From the NCBI GenBank assembly GCA_036244855.1, contig BQKZ01006648.1, positions 20,078 through 35,241 of the forward strand: a stretch of DNA of 15,164 nucleotides, read 5' to 3'. The stretch comes from Temnopleurus reevesii (Eukaryota > Echinodermata > Echinoidea > Temnopleuroida > Temnopleuridae). Position numbers and translations under genes: made by a program. The notes below the pieces were generated by a model, which ran no database searches, was not told the origin of the DNA, and saw only the letters and a list, made by a program, of their open reading frames with translations. Positions 1 through 7,815 of this stretch are shown in pieces; the stretch's first letter is position 1, and each line of letters opens with the position of its first letter.

Positions 1-313
1 AAAATTAATGTTGCTACAGTAATAGAATTAAATACCAATTATCTTCTGACATAATGCCAAAATGATGAGATATACAACGTGCATTCCCTTTAAGGTTCAA
101 AGATATATAATGCCTCAAATTACACGAATTAAATCAAGCGTGCCCTTTCCGTCTTGAAATGACGTTATTTTAATAAATCATATTTGGCACTAATGATTTT
201 ACCATTTCGAACGCAGACGACAGATACTAAATATCGTGTCTCTCACTACCTTAATCGATCCTCAATATTTGCGCGCTAAATGATGAGTGTATGAATCTCC
301 ATAATATCATGCG
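1..313. other. AT-rich sequence, no recognisable feature
   Basis: I see no open frame of useful length, no RNA gene signature and no internal repeat structure here. It is ordinary AT-rich flanking DNA up to the first foldback element. Confidence 0.6.
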
Positions 314-316
314 TAA

Positions 317-720
317 AGGCCGAGTCATACCTTTGCGTTTTTAGCCTGCGTCGGCCCACACACAAAAAACAAGAACTCACAGATTTTAGTAACATGACAC
401 TATAATGACACACAGTTGAGTATTTGTATTAATATACTCACCAGTGTGTCATTATAGTGTCACTTTTTGCGACTTTACTCAGATCCATGAGTTCTAGTTT
501 TGTGTGTGCAGTGTTTATGAAAATAAAAAAATAAAGCTCATCGAGCGCACAGTGTACGCTGATCAGACCAAGGACTGACGTTTAGCTTGCCCTCAAGGAG
601 CGTATACCCGAACATCAGTCCAACGTGTGACCTGTGTCTTTGTTGCGTCCAGGGAGCGTTTTTTATTTCCAAAGACGCTGGGCCAACGTAGGCCAAAAAC
701 GCAAAGGTGTGAGTTGGCCT
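317..720. mobile_element. Foldback MITE, family A copy 1, interrupted by a second element
   Basis: The two ends are inverted copies of about 40 bp. The left end (317-357) has the key string CACCTTTGCGTTTTTAGCC in slightly varied form, and the right end (about 679-720) is its reverse complement. The element is flanked by TAA at 314-316 and TAA at 721-723, as expected for a 3-bp TWA target duplication of PIF/Harbinger-type transposons; that family assignment is inference. The interior (541-656) holds a second inverted pair with half-sites near 573-582 and 613-622 (GGACTGACGT and ACATCAGTCC). The element is 404 bp; subtracting the 152-bp insertion at 357-508 gives 252 bp, matching the 244-253 bp of the other copies in the window. 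No transposase is encoded, so it would depend on an enzyme from elsewhere. Confidence 0.85.
357..508. mobile_element. 152-bp foldback element nested inside family A copy 1
   Basis: Almost the whole segment folds on itself. CACACACAAAA at the left end pairs with TTTTGTGTGTG at the right, AGAACTCA near 372 pairs with TGAGTTCT near 488, GACACTATAATGACACAC (396-413) pairs with GTGTGTCATTATAGTGTC (443-460), and GAGTAT pairs with ATACTC around a short AT loop at about 424-432. It interrupts the outer element just after its GGCCCA, where other copies run straight on into AGCGTTT. The target duplication is not clear because the ends are CA repeats; a 2-bp CA duplication is possible. It has no coding capacity. 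Confidence 0.85.
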
Positions 721-723
721 TAA

Positions 724-1298
724 GTCACGATTCTGCTGCAAAGTCTTGATTAAGAAAAGTAATACCAGATATGTGTCATTTCCACTTGTGGACACTTTAA
801 CAAAATGAGAGACAGATATGTTTAATCACCCCTTCGTGTAATAGTTAATGAATCATTTTGTCTAGCGGTTGATGGTTAAGTAATTTCGATGAAAAACGTC
901 AATGTAATTACGTTGGTCACAATATTGCATGTTCTGTTTCTCCTTCTTATACCACCCTCTTTGCATGGAATTGATCAGCTTTCGTAACATTTACAATGAC
1001 AATTTTATTATTGCCCTTACGGTGGATATTTCTTGGAACATCTGTCATATTACATAACCATATAATCAAACTACACAGAAAATTTGGAATGTTAGCGAAT
1101 GTATATTGTCATCGAATTGACAGTGAATCATTATATACGTTTTCGTGTGAGGCCAATACTAACAATGATTTGTAATGGATTAATAAGACGGTCCATTGTG
1201 GTGAAAAATAATTGAAGACAGTTGATAAATTGTTCGATGATGTACAGACGTAGAAGGAATAAACATTATGAGCAGAAAGTAGGATCCCTGTTTATTAT
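724..1298. other. AT-rich sequence, no recognisable feature
   Basis: No gene, RNA gene or clear repeat is visible. Open frames here are short and broken. Confidence 0.55.
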
Positions 1299-1594
1299 GG
1301 GGAGGCGTCGTGGTGCAGTGGTTCTGACTCTCGCCTTTCAACGCAAGGGTCGTAGGTTCGAATCCTACCCATGGCGTTAATTTCCTTCAGCAAGAAATTC
1401 ATCCACATTGTGCTGCACTCAACCCAGGTGAGGTGAATGGGTACCTGGTAGGAATATTTATTCTGTGAAATGCCATGTGCGCTGGTGTACGCCGGGCTAA
1501 AGCCAGGGTAATAATAATGCAAAGCGCCTTGAGCACTCCGCAGAGTGGATAAGTGCGTTATATAAATTGGAGCTATTATTATTATTATTATTAC
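1299..1594 (+). mobile_element. tRNA-derived SINE, full length, copy 1
   Basis: The head resembles a tRNA gene with an internal RNA polymerase III promoter: A box TGGTGCAGTGG at 1311-1321 and B box GGTTCGAATCC at 1355-1365, 33 bp apart. A core follows, starting near 1374 (GCGTTAATTTCCTTCAGC) and running through CAACCCAGGTGAGGTGAATG near 1420-1440. The 3' part contains AGCGCCTTGAGCACT and a GCGTTATATAAATT motif, then an (ATT)n tail at about 1574-1594. Tails of this GCGCTATATAAAT plus (ATT)n type are common in SINEs mobilised by L2/CR1-like LINEs; the partner LINE here is inference. No clear target duplication was found. The intact promoter boxes suggest it could be transcribed, but nothing shows that it is. 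Confidence 0.9.
1311..1365 (+). promoter_or_regulatory. Internal pol III promoter (A and B boxes) of SINE copy 1
   Basis: TGGTGCAGTGG fits the A-box consensus TRGYNNANNGG, and GGTTCGAATCC fits the B-box consensus exactly. Spacing is in the normal range for tRNA-type promoters. Confidence 0.8.
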
Positions 1595-1635
1595 TACAGG
1601 TACGACACTAGTTCAACATTTCTCTCAGTAGAATA

Positions 1636-1720
1636 AGAGGGAAGGAAATATATTTCTTTTGTATGCAACTAGCTATTGTGAATGCATGAATGGGTGTTGT
1701 TTACTTTGTCACAATCATTT
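1636..1720 (+). repeat. Uninterrupted relative of the insertion site of SINE copy 4
   Basis: This segment begins GAGGGAAGGAA and contains AGCTATTGTGAATGC and GTTGTTTACTTTGTC. It aligns with two separated pieces near the right end of the window (about 14651-14693 and 14975-15030), which flank a SINE. Here the two halves are continuous at TATTGT (1674-1679), so this is a paralogous empty site. The larger repeat to which both belong is not identified. Confidence 0.75.
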
Positions 1721-1749
1721 GTCTCTTCAGCCCTCACAGTATACAATTT

Positions 1750-1843
1750 GACATTTCGGCTGGTATATTGCTAGCCTTCGTCGGACAATGAACATGCAAT
1801 TATCACATTAATTAATTATGGCTATCACAATTCTTATCACATC
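1750..1843 (-). repeat. Short dispersed repeat, unit 1, with hammerhead-like core (degraded)
   Basis: On the minus strand 1750-1786 reads CCGACGA, then A, then GGCT and AGCC separated by 11 bases, then GAAAT. This resembles the hammerhead ribozyme core CUGANGA - stem II - GAAA, but the conserved U is C and there is an extra A before stem II. The downstream plus-strand part (ATCACAATTCTTATC near 1821-1837) is shared with unit 2. The 5' part found in units 2-4 is missing here. This copy is probably inactive if the motif is a ribozyme at all. Confidence 0.5.
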
Positions 1844-1870
1844 AGCCCTTCTATGGATTATAAAAAAATC

Positions 1871-2012
1871 GCCAACTGCTATCTGTATTTTGTTTTGTTG
1901 AGTATTGTCATCCTATGTTCATGGTTGTGACGTTTCTACTGCTAAACTGATAGCCTTCGTCAGACAATGATATCACATTGATTAATGTAGCAATCACAAT
2001 TCTTATCTCATC
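1871..2012 (-). repeat. Short dispersed repeat, unit 2 (longest copy), hammerhead-like core
   Basis: The unit is about 140 bp. On the plus strand it runs from CCAACTGCTATCTGTATTTT through GTCATCCTATGTTCATG, GACGTTTC, GCCTTCGTCAGAC and ATCACAATTCTTATCTCATC. On the minus strand CTGACGA and GAAAC (within 1929-1965) match the hammerhead core strings, but the segment between them no longer forms the GGCT/AGCC stem. Known hammerheads in Penelope-like elements and retrozymes have this style of core; the link is inference. Confidence 0.5.
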
Positions 2013-2174
2013 ATGCAAGAATTGCAGTTCATATCATATCAAACATTATATTTTGCGATGTTTATAATTTTCAAGTCAAGTTCAGTATACCTTGTTATTT
2101 TCTATTGAAATGAAAACAAATGAATTCAATCGCGTTGAATTTTATTGAATTGAATTAAATCGAAAGTATAAATC

Positions 2175-2282
2175 CCCAACTGCTACCTGTATTTTGTTGT
2201 GTTGAGTAAGGTCATCATAATGTTCATAATGGTGACGTTTCGGCTGATGTATTGCTAGCCTTCGTCAGACAATGATATCATG
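2175..2282 (-). repeat. Short dispersed repeat, unit 3, best preserved hammerhead-like core
   Basis: The unit repeats CCAACTGCTACCTGTATTTT, AAGGTCATC, GTGACGTTTCGGC and GCCTTCGTCAGACAATGATA. On the minus strand 2234-2270 gives CTGACGA, an extra A, GGCT, an 11-base loop, AGCC and GAAACGTCA. Stem II is perfect over 4 bp. After GAAAC the minus strand can form a weak hairpin (GTCACCAT with ATGATGAC, one mismatch) at the position of stem III. The extra A, a C-C mismatch at the base of that stem and only two pairs for stem I argue against an active ribozyme of normal form. Confidence 0.5.
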
Positions 2283-2502
2283 ACAAAAGAAGAGTCTACC
2301 TAAAAATGATATTTTTTGTAACAGGAGCAGTAAAAATTGATGAGCAGAACAAGAAAGAAAAGAAAAGAAAATTGGACAAGTATATAATAACAAAACGTGA
2401 ATTTTCAAAGATCTGAAAAAACAGCAAATCAGTGAAAATTCGTAGACATGTTGCCAATTTGATGACACCGTGAACTAAATGGAATTGATTGTATATATTA
2501 CT

Positions 2503-2557
2503 AACTCTGCTACCTGTATTTTGTTGTGTTGGGTAAGGTCATCCTATGTTCATGATT
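2503..2557 (-). repeat. Short dispersed repeat, unit 4, truncated before the core
   Basis: This copy has only the first ~55 bp of the unit (CTGCTACCTGTATTTTG through CATCCTATGTTCATGATTG) and then leaves the family just before the hammerhead-like segment. Together with units 2 and 3 it gives a series progressively shortened at the same plus-strand end. Confidence 0.6.
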
Positions 2558-2686
2558 GAACGGGAAGTGGAAAAAGAAGATTGTGTAAACCGATCCTTCC
2601 GGGGGGAAAAGTGATAAGTCCATTCTGATCAGGGACGTCGTCATTTATTTTCCTTCTGTGCGAAGTAAAATTCCCGAAATATAATT

Positions 2687-2878
2687 GCGTCAATTTCCTT
2701 CAGCAAGAAATTTATCCACATTGTGCTACACTCAACCCAGGTGAGGTGAATGAGTACCGGTACGAAGAAATTCCTTTAATACAGTGAGCGCCGAATGGTA
2801 ACCATGCTATAACCGGGTAATAATGCACAGCGCGCTTAAAAACACTTCGTATTAAGCGCTATATAGATGTTGTGTAAT
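2687..2878 (+). mobile_element. SINE-related element lacking the tRNA head, different 3' module
   Basis: It begins GCGTCAATTTCCTTCAGC and shares the core through CAACCCAGGTGAGGTGAATG with SINE copies 1 and 4. Beyond the core it differs: GAGCGCCGAATGGTAACC, then CAGCGCGCTTAAAAACAC and AAGCGCTATATAGATGTTGT. I see no A or B box upstream, so it is 5' truncated. It probably belongs to a second subfamily that shares the core but has another tail. Confidence 0.75.
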
Positions 2879-3128
2879 ATTGTTAATTAAAAACTCAGTG
2901 TTTTCTTAAACATTGTCACACATTAAGGACCTGCTATTTTAATAAAAATCTTTGAATCAAGATGTGTGATCTATATGTCATTACATTCAGATTGATGAAA
3001 GAACAACAGTGAATGCAAAAAAGACGGAAGTAGGCAGCACTATCAAGATATCTATAGAAATCGAATAAAGCGTAATACTGTCGCTTTATTACTGCACAGT
3101 GTGCCTATGCATTATATATTTTCATTTT

Positions 3129-3174
3129 TATCCACATAGTGCTGCACTCAACCCAGGTGAGGTGAATGGGTACT
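3129..3174 (+). repeat. Isolated 46-bp fragment of the SINE core
   Basis: TATCCACATAGTGCTGCACT and CAACCCAGGTGAGGTGAATG are present, nearly identical to the core of copies 1 and 4, with no recognisable SINE sequence on either side. It is either a very short remnant or a core kept after the rest decayed. Confidence 0.75.
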
Positions 3175-3789
3175 AAATGTTGATTTTGAAGCATACGTTT
3201 TCACAGCTTAGTTTATGTACACCGTCAACCATTTAGGTACAGTTAGCTGGATTACCCATGAAGATTCCCATGTGTCTCGATTAACTAATCAGCAAAAACT
3301 ATACTTCTATTCCGTAATTAGGTTCCGAAACATTGAACAAGACACTGAATTTAAGACAAACACAGGGATAGAACTTATCGGGTGATATATAAAGGTAATA
3401 TGTATAATTTAATTTAATTATGTGTAGGTCCTACTTGTACTTGGATATATGCAAGCATATTGATGCCATCCCCAGTCTGTCATTTTCCGAAGATTTCTGG
3501 CAACTTCGCTGTCATTCTACACTCTGTAATTTTACAAATAAAAAAAACACGAAATCAATTTGTTCGTACAAATACCCAAAATATGACATGCGAGCAGAGA
3601 AGTTTATTTTTAGGATAAATTCTTATTGAGTACAGACTATGAAGATTAACTTAGCTTCTGACTTTCCGGTTTGAGGGGCCATCTTTTAATCTTCCCACGT
3701 TCGCTTCCGATTGCAGTGCTAGCACAGCATTAAACATCAGTTCGAACAAAGAAGTATTAATTGTAATATAAACGATGCTTTCTATGACG
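3175..3789. other. AT-rich sequence, no recognisable feature
   Basis: A 69-codon frame with an ATG lies at 3420-3629, but it has no visible domain, low-complexity AT codons and no splice context that I can support. No repeat structure is seen. Confidence 0.55.
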
Positions 3790-4962
3790 ATGTTTTCTGC
3801 AATGTCAGTTTACTCAAATTATATTATCCCGCTGTTTCAAAGGAACATTCAAATGAAACGATACGTTTTAAAATTTATAGAGAAAAGGGCAAAAAGCTTG
3901 CAGAGTTAGGGATATGTTAATCAATTTCGACGATTTGGAACGATTTTGGTGACATGAAGCTCATTCGTAGATAAACAATCTTCCGGTATGTCATGTAGAT
4001 TGGACATTAGGGACCTTTAGCATAGAAGACGGTAGGGCTGACCACTACGTTAGCTCTAAGGTCCGTTCCAGAAGGGTGCACCAACACAACGCTACTTCTT
4101 GAATGAACCTTCGAGTTAACGTTGTGATTGGCACTCCCGTCTTGTTAGCAGTTCTCAACCTTAGCGGCCCGCTAGATTATCCCGCGCTTGAGAAATATCC
4201 TGAATACGGCCACTTTATCGTTGTCATTTTTATTGGAACACTCTGTATTTGTACGCTCTTTTCCCCACGTGAAGTCGTGGAGCAATGCGCAGAAGAAACA
4301 ACGAAGTTGGTGTTTTGGATCTGTTACATTATTTAAAGAATTCTTATCACGACCACAACTCGTCAAACCACATCCTATACTTCGCGTTGAACGCATATGT
4401 GGTTAGTTACGACGATGTGACAGGGGCGTGACGGGGTTTGACATCAAGCATAAGCAAGGGACGACCCAATGTCATCTACCATCTGTTGTCATGACAACCA
4501 AGATGTCTTGTTGTTTTTGTGGTACTGAAAGACGAAAATATGTTCCAAGAAATTCGTTTTGTTCCCGTGATTCGTATAGCCACTATAGGGTTATAGAGTT
4601 GCCGGGGTTTCTAAATTTGGGTACACTCTTGAAACGTTGCGCGAGAAGTTTACCCACCACTGGGCAACACAAGTTGGACATATTTTGACCAATAGTTTCG
4701 GTGAGAGTATGTTCCCAGTATTGTGTAAACCTTCGGAAATATAGAAGCGGGAATCATTAATAATTGTTATATAGAACAAATCGTCCATATATCTTTTAAC
4801 TTATTATATCATAATCATTTTATCAGATTGAATTGGGCAGTTTCAAGATCAGATTTTGTTGAGATCTAAATTGATTCTGTATAATACTTTTCAGGAATGA
4901 AAGATTCCTCGACAAATCAATTCATTTCATCATCATTATTCATTCATTAATTTATGTAATTA
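3790..4962 (+). repeat. Tandem duplication I, copy 1
   Basis: This copy matches 4964-5956 head to tail. The first ~107 bp (from ATGTTTTCTGCAATGTCAG) are identical to copy 2. The block from about 4421 to 4605 (starting CAGGGGCGTGACGGGG) and the last ~135 bp are almost identical, while stretches between are clearly more diverged. The copy ends in TAATTA immediately before the N. It is longer than copy 2 mainly because of a foldback insertion (4002-4172). Copies may be real tandem paralogs or two haplotypes placed in series. Confidence 0.9.
4002..4172. mobile_element. 171-bp foldback element present only in duplicate copy 1
   Basis: The left half (about 4018-4078) and the reverse complement of the right half are roughly 70% identical over 60 bp, centred near 4085; shared strings include AAGACGG, ACGTTA and AAGGT. 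Smaller perfect arms are CACAACG (4084-4090) and CGTTGTG (4120-4126). TAGATT occurs at 3996-4001 and 4173-4178 and is a possible target duplication. The matching place in copy 2 (around 5160-5185) has no such element. No coding sequence is present. Confidence 0.75.
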
Positions 4963-4963
4963 N
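4963..4963. other. Single ambiguous base at a duplication junction
   Basis: The N lies exactly between the last base of duplicate copy 1 and the first base of copy 2. This is what a contig join of unknown gap size would look like. Confidence 0.9.
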
Positions 4964-5956
4964 ATGTTTTCTGCAATGTCAGTTTACTCAAATTATATTA
5001 TCCCGCTGTTTCAAAGGAACATTCAAATGAAACGATACGTTTTAAAATTTATAGAGAAAAGGGCAAAAAGGTAGCAGTGTTACGGATATTTTAATCAATG
5101 TCGAATGGTAAGACCGATTATGATGACATGAAGCTCATTCGTAAGAAACAATCTTTCGGTATGTGGGTAGGATAATATCCAGAATATGGACAGTTTACCG
5201 GGATCATTTTTATTGGGACAGTTTGTTAATAAATTTATAAAGTATTTCTATGGTATATACATGTATATATATTTTTCACTTGGAATCATGGAACAATACG
5301 CAGAAGAAACAACGAAGTTGTCTTTTGGATCTGTCACAGTATAATAAAGAATTCTGATCACGGCCACAACTGGTCAAATCACTTCCTATACCTCGCATTG
5401 GATGGATCTGTGGTTAGTTACGAGGATGTGACAGGGGCGTGACGGGGTTTGACATCAAGCATAAGCAAGGGACGACCCAATGTCATATACCATCTGTTGT
5501 CATGACAACCAAGATGTCTTGTTGTTTTTGTGGTACTGAAAGACGAAAATATGTTCCAAGAAATTCGTTTTGTTCCTGTGATTCGTATAGGGTTATAGAT
5601 TTGCCGGGGTTTCTAAATTTGGGTATACACTCTTGAAACGTTGCGCGAAAAGTTTACCCACCACTGGGCAACACAAGTTGGACATATTTTGACCAATAGT
5701 TTCTCTGAGAGTATGTTTCCCAGTATTGGGTAAACTTTCGGAAATATAGAAGCGGGAATTAATATTTTTTTATAGAACAAATCGTCCATATATCTTATTA
5801 TATCATAATCATTTTATCAGATTGAATTGGGCAGTTTCAAGATCAGATTTTGTTGAGATCTAAATTGATTCTGTATAATACTTTTCAGGAATGAAAGATT
5901 CCTCGACAAATCAATTCATTTCATCATCATTATTCATTCATTTATTTATGTAATTA
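4964..5956 (+). repeat. Tandem duplication I, copy 2
   Basis: It begins ATGTTTTCTGCAATGTCAG right after the N and ends in the same TAATTA as copy 1. It lacks the foldback of copy 1 and has about 50 bp of extra AT-rich sequence near 5225-5275, including a TATATACATGTATATA palindrome. Both copies carry a short frame beginning at GTG with a CCFCGTERR stretch, but this frame has no ATG at its start and no recognised domain. Confidence 0.9.
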
Positions 5957-6025
5957 TTTGTTTATTCATTTATTTAGTTAGTTTAACCGAATAAGGGAAC
6001 TGATAAAACATCGAGCTTTTTAAAG

Positions 6026-6215
6026 GCTTAATTGAACCCTTGCGGTAATAGCAAACGTCTGCAAAGACCTTGCTGGATCATAACGCATGAGTACGTCGAG
6101 CGATGGTCGAACGCCTTCAACGTCGGCCAAGTGTTTTTCCTCCACATTTCTGCGTTTACGGAGCAACTTGAACGCTGCACAGACGTTGGCTATATAACGC
6201 AAGGGGTGACCAGCG
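6026..6215. mobile_element. Diverged foldback related to family A
   Basis: The left end (CCCTTGCGGTAATAGCAAAC, about 6038-6057, then GTCTG) and the reverse complement of the right end (CCCTTGCGTTATATAGCC, then AACGTCTG) match well, about 80% over 27 bp. The arrangement resembles the family A terminus CCTTTGCGTTTTAGCCTGCGTC. The segment is richer in GC than its surroundings, which explains the overlapping open frames on both strands; I do not regard either as a gene. The exact boundaries are uncertain. Confidence 0.6.
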
Positions 6216-6661
6216 CCGGTGTCCGTCAGGCTCTGACGCTCATGGCGCTCAACAGAGACTTTGTTCAGAGACTGCCCGGTTCCAGTAGTCAATTGGTTAA
6301 ATATATTTTATTATTATTATGTAGAAGTATTCATCTGCTCTTCTAAAAATAAGTCAGCTTGTCATTTTATATTTGCTGACCTAGGATAATCAGATAATGC
6401 GTGGCCAATTTGATGCACTGTTGGTTCCCCAAATCAGCAAATCGTAGAGTGCGTTGAGTCATGAAACGTGAAAATCTGATTTAAACGTAAAATAAAACTT
6501 TGCCACAAAATATTTTAGTCTAAACGAATTAGAAAATATGCCTTCATATATTGTAATCATTTTTCTCATTTGGAAGTTTAATCTGGTTTTATATAATTTC
6601 TTTGGGACCAAAGAAATTACCTATTCATATTGAAACCTTGTTATAGTATAACACCTACGCA
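6216..6661. other. No gene; small hairpin near the left end
   Basis: CGTCAG and CTGACG form a 6-bp stem with a 3-base loop near 6225-6241. The rest is AT-rich without recognisable features. Confidence 0.5.
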
Positions 6662-6802
6662 AATTGAGGTGGACAAAGGCTGGTGAATTGGGAAAATACG
6701 GAAGCTTTAACGTGCAGATCGAAGGCGAGTCGTTCAACTCGCCAAGGCACCTTCTATAATAGCGAGAAGGCGATAATTCGTCAGCCTTTGTCCACCTCAA
6801 TT
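6662..6802. mobile_element. 141-bp MITE with perfect 21-bp terminal inverted repeats
   Basis: Positions 6662-6682 (starting AATTGAGGTGGACAAAGG) are the exact reverse complement of 6782-6802, and a further GAATT pairs just inside. If the outermost AATT is a palindromic target duplication, the element proper starts at GAGGTGG. The interior holds two more hairpins: GGCGAGT (6724-6730) with ACTCGCC (6737-6743), and CCTTCT with AGAAGG near 6750-6770. The perfect ends suggest a fairly recent insertion. No other copy is in the window. Confidence 0.85.
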
Positions 6803-6949
6803 CAAATAGATGCGAGGGGGCTTTAAAATACAACAAGTACAACAATGATATGTGACCCCAAACTCCCGATTACAACTAGATGTTGTTATCTCATTGCTTT
6901 TTATAATTTGGTTGGATTGGGGGGAGTTTGCATGTAAAGTAAATTTCAC

Positions 6950-7343
6950 GATTTATATTTCTTTTATGTCAATATTTATAGAATATTAGTTTTCATATGA
7001 TATTGTTATTCATTATAAATCAAATTCTAATTTCATATACAATCTAAAACATGATTACTTTCAATTTCGATTGGAAATTTGATTTTATATTTCTTTCATG
7101 TCAATATGTATAGAATGTTAGTTTTCATATATTACTTTTATTTATATTAATCCAAATCTAATTTTATACACAATGTATAACATAATTACTTTCAATTTAG
7201 ATTGGAAATTTGATTTTATATTTCTTTCATGTCAATATTTATAGATTTTTTTTTTCATGTATTACTTTTATTTATAGTAATCCAAATCTAATTTTATATA
7301 CAATGTATAACATAACTACTTTCAATTTACATTGGAAATTTGA
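6950..7343. repeat. Three tandem copies of a 131-bp AT-rich unit
   Basis: Unit starts are at about 6950, 7081 and 7212, each with ATTTCTTTCATGTCAATAT (one variation in the first), TAGTTTTCATAT, CCAAATCTAATTTTAT and ACTTTCAATTT in the same order. Units 2 and 3 are closer to each other than to unit 1. The array ends near TTGGAAATTTGAT at 7343. The open frame through the third unit is incidental. Confidence 0.9.
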
Positions 7344-7639
7344 TATATGCATGATTAAGACAGTAACCAAACCCCAGTTCCATTTAAATGTGTATTTCTT
7401 GGTTCAAATTCTAATGTCATTTGTTATTTCCTTTTTCCTCAAATTCTTCTTTCTTTTCTCCTTCTTCTACTTTTCCTTTCTTCGTATTTTCTGTCTTTTC
7501 TCCCTTTCCCCTACTTCTCATCATCCTCTCTTTCCCCCTCATCCTAGATCTAAACACTTATTCTTCTCCTCTCAATTACTCTTATCTATATCTCTTTTCT
7601 TGCTAATTGTAGGACTGTCCTCTTTTTAATGTACATATT
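7344..7639. other. Pyrimidine-rich sequence without a gene
   Basis: From about 7430 to 7560 the plus strand is rich in C and T in an impure way. The 139-codon frame over this region consists mainly of F, S and L from this bias and is not supported as a gene. Confidence 0.55.
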
Positions 7640-7815
7640 ACTTTTCATTTCCAGTAATTTTAGCGTAAAATTCGCATCTATGTAAGATTTTGATTTGATT
7701 ATTTTATGTCTTGCTTGTAAACAAAATGTTATTAGTCCTCGGACTTTTATTTTGTACTTTGATGATTATGATTTTAATAAACCTGAATTGAATTGAATTG
7801 AATTGAATTGAATTG
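7640..7815 (+). mobile_element. Probable 3' end of a non-LTR retrotransposon
   Basis: A T-rich 3' untranslated-like segment (GTTATTAGTCCTCGGAC, then TTTGTACTTTGATGATTATG) leads into AATAAA at 7776-7781 and a pentanucleotide tail of GAATT repeats at about 7785-7815. This end structure is typical of CR1/L2/RTE-like LINEs that terminate in short tandem repeats. No reverse transcriptase sequence is upstream, so the copy is heavily 5' truncated. The left boundary is uncertain. Confidence 0.6.

Noticed and set aside
1303..1376. tRNA gene
   Set aside because: A and B boxes are good, but the acceptor and anticodon stems do not form properly and the sequence continues into a SINE core found in other copies, so it is a SINE head.
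4428..4688. 86-codon frame conserved in part at 5439-5636 in the other duplicate
   Set aside because: Both begin at GTG rather than ATG, the second is cut short by a frameshift, and the similarity is explained by recent duplication of the DNA.
6020..6346. Overlapping frames of 90-104 codons on both strands
   Set aside because: They are explained by the GC-rich interior of the foldback at 6026-6215; the frames share no recognised domain and neither has gene context.
6950..7343. CRISPR-like array
   Set aside because: The whole 131-bp period repeats with no alternation of short repeat and unique spacer, and the window is eukaryotic in character.
7210..7629. 139-codon frame starting in the 131-bp array
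   Set aside because: It runs from an AT-rich tandem repeat into pyrimidine-rich sequence, is dominated by F, S, L and I, and has no domain.
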